This document shows, one piece after another, positions 8,893 through 16,743 of a DNA stretch of 64,000 bases; positions within the stretch are counted from its first letter, which is position 1; every line of letters starts with the position of its first letter. Both the position numbers and the translations under genes were made by a program. The stretch spans positions 62,001 to 126,000 of the forward strand of contig JADYYG010000017.1 in the NCBI GenBank assembly GCA_020853755.1, given 5' to 3'. The notes beneath the pieces were generated by a model. It saw nothing but the letters and a program-made list of their open reading frames with translations. It made no database searches and was not told the origin of the DNA. The stretch comes from Dehalococcoidia bacterium (GTDB taxonomy: Bacteria; Chloroflexota; Dehalococcoidia; Tepidiformales; Tepidiformaceae).

Positions 8893-8955
8893 ATGCGTAA
8901 CAAGCTTCACGCCGTCTTTGGAGTATGGATTGTGCAGAGGGAAGGCCTGCGTTAG
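8893..8955 (+). CDS. Possible 20-residue leader peptide
   Basis: ATG 8893 follows GGAGG (8881-8885) at the ideal 7-base spacing and opens a 20-codon frame ending in TAG at 8953. Its last codons form the left arm of the hairpin 8944-8961, a geometry seen in attenuator leader peptides. The encoded peptide (MRNKLHAVFGVWIVQREGLR) shows no run of one amino acid. Translation is unproven. Confidence 0.35.
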   Translation: MRNKLHAVFGVWIVQREGLR

Positions 8956-9153
8956 CAGGCCGGGCACAACGACCGTCTCGGGCTGACATCCCCGAAGTTC
9001 GCACAATTGAAACGACCGGACGCAAAGAAAAGCGCATGGTGTGCCGCGTTCCCGGTCTCGCCCCTCGGGCGGCGAACGATGTGTGTCCCGGAATACTGAC
9101 GGTCAGCTCCGGTCAGGAAGAACCCACATTTCTTCCGAAACCAGTGAGTATCT

Positions 9154-9181
9154 AACAGGCCCCGTTTCGACGGGGCCTGTT
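9154..9181 (+). terminator. Strong hairpin terminator
   Basis: A perfect 11-bp stem (9154-9164 with 9171-9181) with a six-base loop TTTCGA ends the putative non-coding transcript. There is no long U-tract after it. It insulates the downstream gene at 9280. Confidence 0.75.
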
Positions 9182-9279
9182 CGCGTCTCCCACAAATCCT
9201 CTGCGGCGATTCTCTCCCAACTCCTGACACGAACCTGGGCGGGGTGCCCGCAAGCGGCTGCTCGGGTAGCCTTCCATCC

Positions 9280-9753
9280 GTGTCACGCACTGCCCAGGTC
9301 ACCGCAGCCGTCGCGCTGCTCGCAATCCTTGCGGCCGCACTGCTGGCCGTTCGCACCCCTGCCCGCGGCTACACGGTCCAGACGGTCGAGGTCAGCGAAG
9401 CCGGCTTCAACCCCGATGTCTGCCGCATGAACCGCGAGTACGTGCGCTTCAAGAACGTCGGCTCCAAACCGCTCCGGGTCATCCGGCCTGGTGTGGTCAC
9501 TGGCGACCCGCCGCTGCTCGATACTGGCTACATCAAACCCGGCGAGTACTCGAACGAGATCATCATCCCCCACGGCGGCACGACCGAGTTTTTCGACGCC
9601 GACAACCTGTCGCATTCGATGACGGTCGTGACGCCGGTCTATGTGCAGTACTGGGAGCCGATCTGCACGCCGGACCCGAACTACTCGCCGCCGCAGCCGC
9701 CCTGCCGGTTGAACCCCTACTGCCTGCGCCTGCCGGTGGCAGCTCGCGATTAA
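9280..9753 (+). CDS. Secreted cupredoxin-like protein, copy 1
   Basis: A 157-residue exported protein. TAGCCT at 9267-9272 ends 7 bases before GTG 9280, which supports this start. Residues 4-26 form a hydrophobic signal sequence. The mature part (TVEVSEAGFNPDVCRM, then EYVRFKNVGSKPLRV, then PGEYSNEI) follows the N-terminal half of the cupredoxin fold. NLSHSMTVV supplies a possible histidine ligand, but the usual Cys-x-x-His-x-x-x-Met copper loop is missing. A Pro/Cys-rich tail ends the protein. The next gene encodes a clear paralogue. Role unknown. Confidence 0.65.
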   Translation: MSRTAQVTAAVALLAILAAALLAVRTPARGYTVQTVEVSEAGFNPDVCRMNREYVRFKNVGSKPLRVIRPGVVTGDPPLLDTGYIKPGEYSNEIIIPHGGTTEFFDADNLSHSMTVVTPVYVQYWEPICTPDPNYSPPQPPCRLNPYCLRLPVAARD

Positions 9754-9843
9754 CCGGGGGCTTCCGGGCGCTTTTCCCTTCGCGAAACGTTCGTTACGGT
9801 AAGTCCGCCCGTGGTGGGGTGGGGCCTTGAAAGGGGCCTGAGG

Positions 9844-10380
9844 ATGCGTTCAAACACATTGCGGCCGCTCATCGCGGCTGTTGCGCTGGTTACGGCGCTT
9901 TGCGGCGCCGTCACGCTGGCGGTCTTCAGCGGCGGCGAAACTCCGGCCGCGGCAGTCACCCGATGGACTGTCGAGGTCAACGAAGGGGGCTTCAACCCGC
10001 GCTTCTGCAGCATCGTCCGCAACGATGAAGTGCAGTTCAAGAACGTGGGCAAGGTGCCCATCCGGATCTTTCACCCGGAAGTGGGCGGCAGCCCGCCAAT
10101 GTTCGACGAAACGCTCGAACCGGGCGCGATCAGCGGGGCTCAGTCGTTCACCTTCGGCGGCAACTACGTCGTCCAGTCCGAATTCGGCGACGAGGTGACG
10201 ATCTACAACCCGAACACAGGCCCTGGCACGCCCGGCTGCTCGAAGGAAGCTCCCACGCCAACCCCCACGCCGACCGGCACCGCCACCCCAACGGCGACTC
10301 CGAAACCGCCGAAGCCGGCGAACTGCTGGGGTATCGGCGGCTGCGCCATCAGCGTGGGCCTGGCGGCCGACGGGCAGTAG
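9844..10380 (+). CDS. Secreted cupredoxin-like protein, copy 2
   Basis: A 178-residue exported protein, paralogous to the gene just upstream (shared VEV-x-E-x-GFNP, FKNVG and PG-x-x-S segments). A signal sequence covers about residues 7-28. The cupredoxin-like part runs to about residue 130 and is followed by a low-complexity Thr/Pro tail (TPTPTPTGTATPTATP) and a short Cys-containing end (CWGIGGC). ATG 9844 has a weak GAGG site. The usual copper ligands are not evident. The tandem arrangement points to duplication and divergence. Confidence 0.65.
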   Translation: MRSNTLRPLIAAVALVTALCGAVTLAVFSGGETPAAAVTRWTVEVNEGGFNPRFCSIVRNDEVQFKNVGKVPIRIFHPEVGGSPPMFDETLEPGAISGAQSFTFGGNYVVQSEFGDEVTIYNPNTGPGTPGCSKEAPTPTPTPTGTATPTATPKPPKPANCWGIGGCAISVGLAADGQ

Positions 10381-10411
10381 CAGCGCATCCGCGGGCGGGT
10401 AGAATCCGCCG

Positions 10412-11131
10412 ATGGAACGCGCCCGCATCCCGGTGACAACGGGTCAGATGCGCGCGGCGCTGGCTTCGCCGCGTGAGCCCGGCCCGCGCCCGGCCGTCAT
10501 CGTCATTCACGAGGTCTTCGGCCTGAACGCCGACATGCGGGAGAAGGCGCACCGCCTCGCCGGTATGGGATACGTGGCGCTCGCTCCAGACCTCTTCAGC
10601 ACGCGCGGGCCGATGCCGCTCTGCATCGTGCGCACCATGCAGGGTCTGCGCTCGGGGAAAGGGCCCGTGTTCGATGACCTCGAAGCGCTCCGGGCCTGGC
10701 TGGCGGCGCGCCCGGAAGTCGATGCCTCGCGGATCGGCGTGCTGGGCTTCTGCCTCGGCGGCGGGCTGGCCCTGCTGTTCGCTGCCCGGGGCGAACTCGG
10801 CGCGGCCGCCGCGTTCTACGGCGCGGTCCCGAAGTCCGCAGAGGAGATCGAAGCGGTCTGCCCGGTGATCGCCGGTTTCGGCGGCCGGGATCGAGTCTTC
10901 GGAAAGGGCGGCGAAACACTCGAACGCCACCTCACCGCGCTGGGCGTGCCCCACGACGTGCAGACGTACCCGGACGCCGGGCACAGCTACATGAGCGACC
11001 ACAAGGGCGCCCTCGCGAAGGTTAGTTCGTGGGGCCCGATGAAGGTGGGATACAACGCGGAGGCCGCGGAAGACAGTTGGCGCCGCATCGAGACGTTCTT
11101 CGCCGAACACCTGGGGTCCGGGAGCGCCTGA
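10412..11131 (+). CDS. Dienelactone hydrolase family protein
   Basis: A 239-residue alpha/beta hydrolase of the carboxymethylenebutenolidase type. The nucleophile is Cys114 in GFCLGG, with Asp160 in GFGGRD and His191 in DAGHSY completing the triad; Glu34 in IHEVFGLN is the family's gating residue. Such enzymes open lactone rings in aromatic-compound breakdown, but many act on other esters. TAGAAT at 10400-10405 lies 6 bases before the ATG with no ribosome-binding site, so a leaderless transcript is likely. A second family member is at 29572-30240. Confidence 0.88.
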   Translation: MERARIPVTTGQMRAALASPREPGPRPAVIVIHEVFGLNADMREKAHRLAGMGYVALAPDLFSTRGPMPLCIVRTMQGLRSGKGPVFDDLEALRAWLAARPEVDASRIGVLGFCLGGGLALLFAARGELGAAAAFYGAVPKSAEEIEAVCPVIAGFGGRDRVFGKGGETLERHLTALGVPHDVQTYPDAGHSYMSDHKGALAKVSSWGPMKVGYNAEAAEDSWRRIETFFAEHLGSGSA

Positions 11132-11229
11132 ATCCGGCGGCTCATTCGAAAGCCCGATGCGGCGCGCCACCCGAGCGGCCCACGATGGGAGGAAAACACG
11201 CGGGCAACCGCAACCAGGGGAGCTTCTCC

Positions 11230-11652
11230 ATGCCGCGTTGGGAACGAACCATCGACATCGCCGCACCGGCCGACCGGGTCTGGCAGGTGCTTTCGGACGT
11301 GCCCCGTTGGCCGGATTGGACGGACTCCATCGAAACCGTCGAAGGGATGCGGGCCAGCCCGGGCGTGGGCGCCGAAGCGGTCGTGAAGGCGCGCGGCCAG
11401 GCCTCGGCCCGCTGGCGCGTGACCGAGTGGAACCCCGGCCACAACTTCACCTGGGTGACCAGCGTCCGCGGCACGAAAACCATCGGCGAGCATGCCATCG
11501 AACCGCTCGACGCCGGTCACAGCCGGGTGACGCTCGCGATCGAGACGCAGGGGTTCGCGGCGGCCATCTTCAAGCCGCTCATCAGCAAGGGCATCACGAC
11601 CAACCTCGAGATGGAAGCCAACGGTCTGAAGGCGCGCAGCGAAGCCGCCTGA
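11230..11652 (+). CDS. SRPBCC (START-like) ligand-binding protein
   Basis: A 140-residue helix-grip protein (polyketide cyclase/dehydrase-like). It begins WERTIDIAAPADRVWQVLSDVPRWPDW, the usual SRPBCC opening, and continues with strands typical of the hydrophobic-pocket barrel. ATG 11230 is 6 bases after AGGGGAG, so the longer open frame upstream was rejected. It lies about 100 bases after the dienelactone hydrolase and just before rsmE. The ligand is unknown. Confidence 0.8.
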   Translation: MPRWERTIDIAAPADRVWQVLSDVPRWPDWTDSIETVEGMRASPGVGAEAVVKARGQASARWRVTEWNPGHNFTWVTSVRGTKTIGEHAIEPLDAGHSRVTLAIETQGFAAAIFKPLISKGITTNLEMEANGLKARSEAA

Positions 11653-11677
11653 GCGGTCCCGGCGGTATCCTTCGCCC

Positions 11678-12412
11678 GTGGCTCACGTTCCGCGCCTGTA
11701 CCATCCCGGTCCTCTTGGGCCTGGCCCGCTCACCCTCGGGGGCGAAGCCTCGAAGCGGCTGACGACCGTGATGCGGCTGGCGCCCGGCGACCCGTTCCTC
11801 GTCTTCGCCGGCGACGGCCACGAGTGGCATGCGCGGCTGACGAGCACTGCTCGCGGCAACAGCATCGCGACGGTCGAAGGGCTGGCGCGCCAGGGGGCGC
11901 CGCCCGCAGTCGTACTCGAAACCTGGATCGGCGTCATCCGCGCGAACCGGCTCGAAACCGCCATTGAGAAGTGCGTCGAAGCCGGCGCCGACATCATCCG
12001 GCTGGTGAACGCGGCCTATTCGCAGCGCGGTGACGCGCCTTCGGACACGCGCGGCGAGCGCTGGCGCAGGATCATCGTCGAAGCGGCCGAACAGAGCGGG
12101 CGGCTCTGGCTGCCGGTGCTCGAACCGCCCCAGCCGCTGTCCCGCATGGTCGAAACCTTCCATGGGGCGTTCGTGGTGGCCGACCAGCACGGCCGCGGCG
12201 CGCCAGAACTGGCGCCGTTGCTGCCGCGTTCCGGCCACCTCGCGCTGGTGACCGGCCCGGAAGGCGGCCTCGCACCGGAGGAACTGGAACTGCTTCGGCG
12301 GAAGGGCGCACTCCCAATGACTCTCGGGCCATACATCCTGCGCACCGAGACGGCGGCCATCGCCGGGACCGCTCAACTGCGGGCGCTTACGTTCCCTCCA
12401 GCCGGCGGGTGA
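11678..12412 (+). CDS. rsmE: 16S rRNA m3U1498 methyltransferase RsmE
   Basis: A 244-residue SPOUT methyltransferase that methylates N3 of U1498 in 16S rRNA. The family signature is intact: EAAEQSGR, the SAM-knot GPEGGLAPEE and the C-terminal LGPYILRTETA. The N-terminal PUA-like part starts at RLYHPGPL. GTG 11678 is preceded after 6 bases by TATCCT (11666-11671), so transcription is probably leaderless. PrmA, its common neighbour, is absent. Confidence 0.93.
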   Translation: MAHVPRLYHPGPLGPGPLTLGGEASKRLTTVMRLAPGDPFLVFAGDGHEWHARLTSTARGNSIATVEGLARQGAPPAVVLETWIGVIRANRLETAIEKCVEAGADIIRLVNAAYSQRGDAPSDTRGERWRRIIVEAAEQSGRLWLPVLEPPQPLSRMVETFHGAFVVADQHGRGAPELAPLLPRSGHLALVTGPEGGLAPEELELLRRKGALPMTLGPYILRTETAAIAGTAQLRALTFPPAGG

Positions 12413-12424
12413 TATCCTGCCCCT

Positions 12425-12814
12425 ATGTTCCAGGCGGTCAAAGGAATCGGGATCACCCTCGCAGCATTCGCCGCAGCATTTGCGCTGCATATCGTGGGCG
12501 GGGCGACGGACCAGGGCTGGCTGTTCGCCATCGCGGTCGCCCTCATCTACCTGATCGCGACGGGCTTCCCGGCGATCGCGCTGTGGGTTTCGGGGCTGGC
12601 CTACAAGTCCTCCGAACGGGCGAACATGGTCTACACGAGCGGCGTGATCATCGGCTCCGGGCTCACGCTCGGGGCGCTCTGGGCCACGAACGGGCGTGAG
12701 TTCGCCGCATGGCACTTCCCGCTCTCGATCGTCCTCGTCGCCATTGTCAGCGCCGTGATCCTGTTCATCCGGTCGCGGGTAGACCCGGCGAGTTTCGCCA
12801 GCGTCACTTCCTGA
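12425..12814 (+). CDS. Four-helix membrane protein of unknown function
   Basis: A 129-residue protein with four hydrophobic segments (about 8-25, 32-55, 68-88, 96-117) and no soluble domain. TATCCT (12413-12418), overlapping the end of rsmE, lies 6 bases before ATG 12425, so it can have its own leaderless promoter. Its last 11 bases overlap the 3' end of the convergent ABC permease gene. No family recognised. Confidence 0.65.
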   Translation: MFQAVKGIGITLAAFAAAFALHIVGGATDQGWLFAIAVALIYLIATGFPAIALWVSGLAYKSSERANMVYTSGVIIGSGLTLGALWATNGREFAAWHFPLSIVLVAIVSAVILFIRSRVDPASFASVTS

Positions 12815-13703
12815 GCCGCGGGTCCCAGATATCGCGCAGCGAATCGCCGAGCAGGTTCGCGCCGAGGACCACGAGGCTGATAGCAATGCCGGGGAAGACG
12901 ACCACGTGCCAGTAGCCCGTCCGCGCGATGGAGAGGTTGTTGCCGCTCATGTCACGTCCCCATGAGACATCAGCAGGCCCGAGGCCGAGGAAGGCGAGCG
13001 CGGATTCGGCGAGGATTGCGGCGCCCGCCGTGCCGCTCATGATCACGACCACAAGGGGCAGGACGTTCGGGACCACGTGGCGGATGAAGATGCGCCATTC
13101 GCTGCAACCCACCGCGCGAGCCGACTCCACGTAGACCTGGTTGCGCTCGATGATGGTCTGGCCGCGAAGCACCCGGTTGCCGCCGAAGAGCGCCCCGATG
13201 GCGATGGCGACGATGATCGTCTTCAGCGTCGGCCCGAACGCCGTCCGCAGCATCAGGAAGAGGACGAGACTGGGGAACGCCGCGAACGCTTCACCGGAGC
13301 GCTGGATGAGGTAGTCCAGCCAGCGGCCGAAGTAGCCGCCGAGAATGCCCAGGAATGAGCCCATCCCGGCGCCGAGGAAGACGGCCCAGAAGCAGATGAC
13401 GAACGAGACGTGGGCGCCGGAGATCACCCGGCTGAACACGTCCTGGCCGTTCTGGTTGAGGCCGAAGGGGTGCGCGCTGGATGGCCCCTGGAGGGGCAGG
13501 CCGACGCTCAGTTCGTCGGCCGGGTAAGGCGCGATCTGCTTGCCGAAGAGCCCGAGGAAGACGAAGAGGAGGAGAATGACGAGGCCGAACACGCCGGCCG
13601 GGTGCTGGCGCGCCAGGCGGCCCATACGCCGGGCGAAGCCTGGCCGTTTGGGGACGTGGGCCCAGTCAAAGGTCTGGGGCGCGGTGACGGATTGCGTGGC
13701 CAT
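12804..13703 (-). CDS. Oligopeptide-type ABC transporter permease (OppC/DppC class)
   Basis: A 299-residue inner-membrane permease. The OppC N-terminal membrane helix (about 38-58) is followed by a periplasmic HPFGLNQNGQDVFSR segment diagnostic of OppC/DppC, then five helices. The EAA loop (VESARAVGCSEWRIFIRH) is where an ATPase would dock. ATG 13703 shares one base with the stop of the upstream permease (TGATG), implying translational coupling. The substrate is probably a peptide or nickel-like complex by family; this is inference. No ATPase gene follows in the window. Confidence 0.9.
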   Translation of the reverse strand: MATQSVTAPQTFDWAHVPKRPGFARRMGRLARQHPAGVFGLVILLLFVFLGLFGKQIAPYPADELSVGLPLQGPSSAHPFGLNQNGQDVFSRVISGAHVSFVICFWAVFLGAGMGSFLGILGGYFGRWLDYLIQRSGEAFAAFPSLVLFLMLRTAFGPTLKTIIVAIAIGALFGGNRVLRGQTIIERNQVYVESARAVGCSEWRIFIRHVVPNVLPLVVVIMSGTAGAAILAESALAFLGLGPADVSWGRDMSGNNLSIARTGYWHVVVFPGIAISLVVLGANLLGDSLRDIWDPRLRK

Positions 13704-14653
13704 CAGGCGTACTTCACCCGCGGGTCGATGACCGCGTACGAGAGATCGATGAGGAGGTTCATCGTGACCACGACGACCGCGGTGTAAAAGACGAGGAACT
13801 GAACCACCGGGAAGTCCGCCGTCATGGCCGAGACGAGGAAGAACTGGCCGAGGCCGTTGATGCTGAAGATCTGTTCGAGGATGAGGGATCCGAAGAACAG
13901 CGCGGTCACGTGCGCGCCCGTAAGGGTGACGATGGGGATGAGGGCGTTGCGCAGGCCATGCTGGAGGATCACCTTGTTGCCGGAGAGCCCCTTCGCCCGG
14001 GCCGTACGGATGTAGTCCTGGCGGAAGACCTCGAGAAGCGTCGAACGGGTCAGCCGCATGAGTGCAGCGGCGCCGCCAACCCCGAGGAGGAGCGTCGGCG
14101 GGAGGTACAGCCGCAGGTTCTTCACCGGGTCTTCGAAGATGGAGACGTGCCCGCCCACGGGCGGCGAGTAGTTCCACCAGAGCGAGGGCAGGACGATGAG
14201 CAGGATGAGCAGGAAGAACTCGGGGATGGACTGGCCGAAGACCGCGAACACGCGGAACCCGTAGTCCGCCGCCGAGTTCTGTTTGACCGCTGTGATGACC
14301 CCGAAGGTGACCCCGAGGACCGTGCTGAAGAACACCGAGAACACGAGGATCTCGAGGTTGACCGGCCAGCGCCGCTGGATTTCGGGCCAGACCGGCTGGT
14401 TGCTGCGGAAGGTGTGGCCAAGGTCACCGCGGACAAGGTCGCCGACCCAGACCACGAACTGTTCGAGCACCGGCTTATCGAGGCCAAGGTCCGCGCGGAT
14501 CGCGTCTTCCTGCTCCTGCGTGGTGTTCTGGTTCACGTAGAGGGTGACCGGATCCGTGGCGAAGGGCAGCCGCAGCGTGAAGAACGTGATCAGGGAGACC
14601 ACGACCACGATGAGCGGCATGTAGGCGAGCCGGCGAAGGGCGTACTGGCGCAT
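13703..14653 (-). CDS. Oligopeptide-type ABC transporter permease (OppB/DppB class)
   Basis: A 316-residue permease. The N terminus (YALRRLAYMPLIVVVVSLITF) is the OppB_N membrane helix. The periplasmic DLGLDKPVLEQFVVWVG and GDLGHTF segments are typical, and the EAA loop DYIRTARAKGLSGNKVI is intact. It is the second gene of a three-gene operon, starting 8 bases after the binding-protein gene. Confidence 0.9.
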   Translation of the reverse strand: MRQYALRRLAYMPLIVVVVSLITFFTLRLPFATDPVTLYVNQNTTQEQEDAIRADLGLDKPVLEQFVVWVGDLVRGDLGHTFRSNQPVWPEIQRRWPVNLEILVFSVFFSTVLGVTFGVITAVKQNSAADYGFRVFAVFGQSIPEFFLLILLIVLPSLWWNYSPPVGGHVSIFEDPVKNLRLYLPPTLLLGVGGAAALMRLTRSTLLEVFRQDYIRTARAKGLSGNKVILQHGLRNALIPIVTLTGAHVTALFFGSLILEQIFSINGLGQFFLVSAMTADFPVVQFLVFYTAVVVVTMNLLIDLSYAVIDPRVKYA

Positions 14654-14661
14654 AGCTACGC

Positions 14662-16368
14662 TCAGCCCTTGTCGATATACACTTTGCCGTTGAACAGCCC
14701 GTAGCTTCCGCGGCCTATCACGCGTCCCTTCACGTACGCCCAGTTTGCGGTGTTCGTGATGGCGATGAAGGTCGGGATGAACGGCGCAGCCTTGGCGTAG
14801 GCCTTTCGCTGGATCTCCTGGACGGCGGCGAGGCGCTGCTTATCGTCGAGGATCGTCTTCTGCTTGATGACCAGGGCATCGAGTTCGTCGTCTGAGAACG
14901 CTGCCCAGTTCGGGCGCCCGCCAATCTGCTTGGTGTATGCGCCGATGTAGGAGCTGGGGTCGTCGTAATTGAGCGTCGGGTAGCAGATGAAGCCGTCGTA
15001 CTGAGAGCCGTACAGAGACTGCGCCAGCCACTTCCCGAAGTCCTCGGGGACGAGCTTGATCTTCAGGCCAAGATTCTTCTGCAACTGCGACTGGGCGATC
15101 TGGGCGAACTGCTGGTAACGGTCACCGAGTAGCGGGTACTTCATCTCGTACTCGTGGTTGACGTCGAAGCTGGTGGCCGCGAGAAGCTTCTTCGCTTCCG
15201 CCGGGTCGCTCTTGGCGTACGTCGATGTGATCTCGGCGGCTGGAAGCGCTTCGCCGAAGGCCGGGGGCACCGGCCCGCTCATCTTGCCTTCGCCGAAGTT
15301 CATGAGGTCGACCATCTGCTTGCGGTCGAGGGCGAGGTAGATGGCCTGCCTGACACGCTGGTCCGCGAAGCCACCGTCGGCACGGGTTTGCAGCAACCAG
15401 ACGGCCCGGGAGTCTTCGGCGTCGACGACGATCTTGTCGCCGTGCTTCTTCACGAGGTCTTCGCGTTCGAGCTTGTTGTTCAGGCCGACGCCGTCGATCT
15501 CCTGGGCGCTGAAAGCGGCAAGGGCGGCGGCCTGTTCCTGGATGAGCTTGTAGTCGATGCCGGCGAGGTACGGCTCGCCCTTGATCCGCCACTTGTCGAA
15601 CCGCTGGAGCTTGAAGTTCGCGCCGTTCTGATGGCTCACAAACTGGTAGCGGCCGCTCCCGACCAGGTCCTTGTCCATGAACGTCGGGTCTTTCGCGATC
15701 TCTTCAGGGAGGATGGAACTGGCAATCGGGCTGCCTGCGTTCGTCGAGCTGAAGGTCCAGGCATCGACCGCCTTGAGCACGAAGTTGACCGTCTTGTCGT
15801 CCGGCGTCTCGATGTGGTCGAAGACCTGGGACCACCACGAGCTGTTGGAGATCTTGGTCTGCTTGGCGGCGCTCTCGAAGCTCGCCTTCACATCCGAGGC
15901 CTTCACCGCGCGGCCGTTCGCCGGCGCCTTGTCGTGGAACACGGAGTCCTGCAGCTTGACCGTGAAATGCAGCGGGTCCGGCTGCTCAATGCTGGCGGCA
16001 AGGAAGTTCTCGCGAACGCCCGTATCGAGCGGGGTGTACCAGAGGTGGTCGAAGACGGTGAAGCCCCAGAGGAGGCCGCTATCGAGACCCGCATAGGGAT
16101 TGATGGAAGCGAAGATCGCGGTCTGGCGGGCCTTGCCGACGCCGTCTTTGTTGATGGTTTCGCCGGCCGTCGTCGGTGTCGGCGCGGTAGCGGTGCCGGG
16201 CTTTACCCCGGCTGCGGTGGCCGCGGCGTCGCCGCCGGAGCCGCCGTCGTCATCATCGTCGCCGCAACCAGCGAGCGCCCACGTTGTCGCACCGAGGGCG
16301 GTGACGCCTGCTCCGCCGAGCAGCCTGCGCCGCTGAAGCCGCCGTTGCCAGTAGTTTTCTCGTTCCAT
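14662..16368 (-). CDS. Family 5 extracellular solute-binding lipoprotein
   Basis: A 568-residue substrate-binding protein for the adjoining permeases. The N terminus has a twin-arginine-like RRRLLGG, a hydrophobic stretch and the lipobox LAGC (Cys35), then an acidic Gly/Asp spacer, so it is a membrane-anchored lipoprotein probably exported by Tat. The body has the SBP_bac_5 features (LEPADPLHFTV-type IEQPDPLHFTVKLQ, ALDRKQMVDL). A GGGAGGGGG ribosome-binding site precedes ATG 16368. It is first in the operon, driven by the promoter at 16397-16426. Confidence 0.9.
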   Translation of the reverse strand: MERENYWQRRLQRRRLLGGAGVTALGATTWALAGCGDDDDDGGSGGDAAATAAGVKPGTATAPTPTTAGETINKDGVGKARQTAIFASINPYAGLDSGLLWGFTVFDHLWYTPLDTGVRENFLAASIEQPDPLHFTVKLQDSVFHDKAPANGRAVKASDVKASFESAAKQTKISNSSWWSQVFDHIETPDDKTVNFVLKAVDAWTFSSTNAGSPIASSILPEEIAKDPTFMDKDLVGSGRYQFVSHQNGANFKLQRFDKWRIKGEPYLAGIDYKLIQEQAAALAAFSAQEIDGVGLNNKLEREDLVKKHGDKIVVDAEDSRAVWLLQTRADGGFADQRVRQAIYLALDRKQMVDLMNFGEGKMSGPVPPAFGEALPAAEITSTYAKSDPAEAKKLLAATSFDVNHEYEMKYPLLGDRYQQFAQIAQSQLQKNLGLKIKLVPEDFGKWLAQSLYGSQYDGFICYPTLNYDDPSSYIGAYTKQIGGRPNWAAFSDDELDALVIKQKTILDDKQRLAAVQEIQRKAYAKAAPFIPTFIAITNTANWAYVKGRVIGRGSYGLFNGKVYIDKG

Positions 16369-16396
16369 AGCTGTGCCCCCTCCCGCTTCAGGGCGG

Positions 16397-16426
16397 TGTA
16401 TACCCTGACCGGACTTTACTGGTCAA
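16397..16426 (-). promoter_or_regulatory. Promoter of the ABC operon
   Basis: On the minus strand, -35 TTGACC (16426-16421) and -10 TATACA (16402-16397) are 18 bases apart and point at the solute-binding-protein gene. The spacer holds the palindrome listed separately. The rest of the 375-base gap up to 16743 shows a second inverted repeat (16652-16676) and no gene. Confidence 0.7.
16406..16425. promoter_or_regulatory. Candidate operator TGACC-N10-GGTCA in the ABC promoter
   Basis: A perfect 5-base inverted repeat separated by 10 bases overlaps the -35 and fills the spacer of the ABC operon promoter. This is the classic position for a repressor. The divergent TetR-family gene at 16744 is the obvious candidate to bind it, which is inference. 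Confidence 0.5.
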
Positions 16427-16651
16427 TACTACCTATCGACGCAATACATCCATCCTGGCTTCAGTACGTTCGCCGCACAGGGTATGGGTTGCCATTAATT
16501 TCAGATTGATTTGCAAGACCTGGGCGAAGTCCCGGCTCGTGGAGCCACACCACGGCCGGGTACTTGCCCCGTGCCCAGGTTCGCTCGCCGCGGTCCGGGC
16601 CCTTGGAGACGGCCGGACCGAGGTTCGAGAACGCCGCTGAACATACCCGTC

Positions 16652-16676
16652 CTGATAAACAGGCGTGTTTAGTCAG
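16652..16676. promoter_or_regulatory. Inverted repeat upstream of the TetR gene
   Basis: CTGATAAACA (16652-16661) and TGTTTAGTCAG (16666-16676) form an inverted repeat with a 4-base centre and one extra base in the right arm. It lies 68 bases before the TetR start, so it could be an autoregulatory operator or a hairpin in its leader. It does not match TGACC-N10-GGTCA, so the two sites may bind different proteins. Confidence 0.4.
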
Positions 16677-16743
16677 CAACGCCGAATCTATGCGGCGCAT
16701 GCTACCCTTGTCAAGATTTCTGCTCGGGAGGTCCGTCGCCACG

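Larger units (their letters stand above)
8817..9181 (+). ncRNA. Putative structured non-coding RNA or regulatory leader
   Basis: The 613 bases between the DUF454 gene and the next gene at 9280 hold no long credible coding sequence. They look like an independent transcription unit: TTGACA upstream, several hairpins and a perfect terminator at 9154-9181. Structures seen are CCCGAA/TTCGGG (8837-8842/8852-8857) and GGCCTGC-GTTA-GCAGGCC (8944-8961). ATTGTGC (8929-8935) can pair either with GCACAA (8964-8969) or with GCACAAT (9001-9007). It matches none of tmRNA, RNase P, SRP RNA or common riboswitches as far as I can recognise. The 5' end is estimated from the promoter. Confidence 0.4.

Noticed and set aside
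9001..9060. GGACGCAAAG, which recalls the GACGCAAAGCC motif of the c-di-GMP-I riboswitch
   Set aside because: The GGCAAACC element, the GNRA stem and the second conserved stem are not present in the right places, and no gene follows under its control.
8817..9181. tmRNA, RNase P RNA, SRP RNA or ydaO-type riboswitch in the 8.8-9.2 kb transcript
   Set aside because: No tRNA-like ends or tag frame, no GGAAAGTCC/P4 pair, no GGAAGGAAGCAG loop. The TTCTTCCGAA stretch near 9130 resembles a ydaO 3' part only weakly, without its 5' partner.
15154..16509. A 451-codon plus-strand frame opposite the solute-binding protein
   Set aside because: Antisense to a conserved lipoprotein gene; no family match and no ribosome-binding site.
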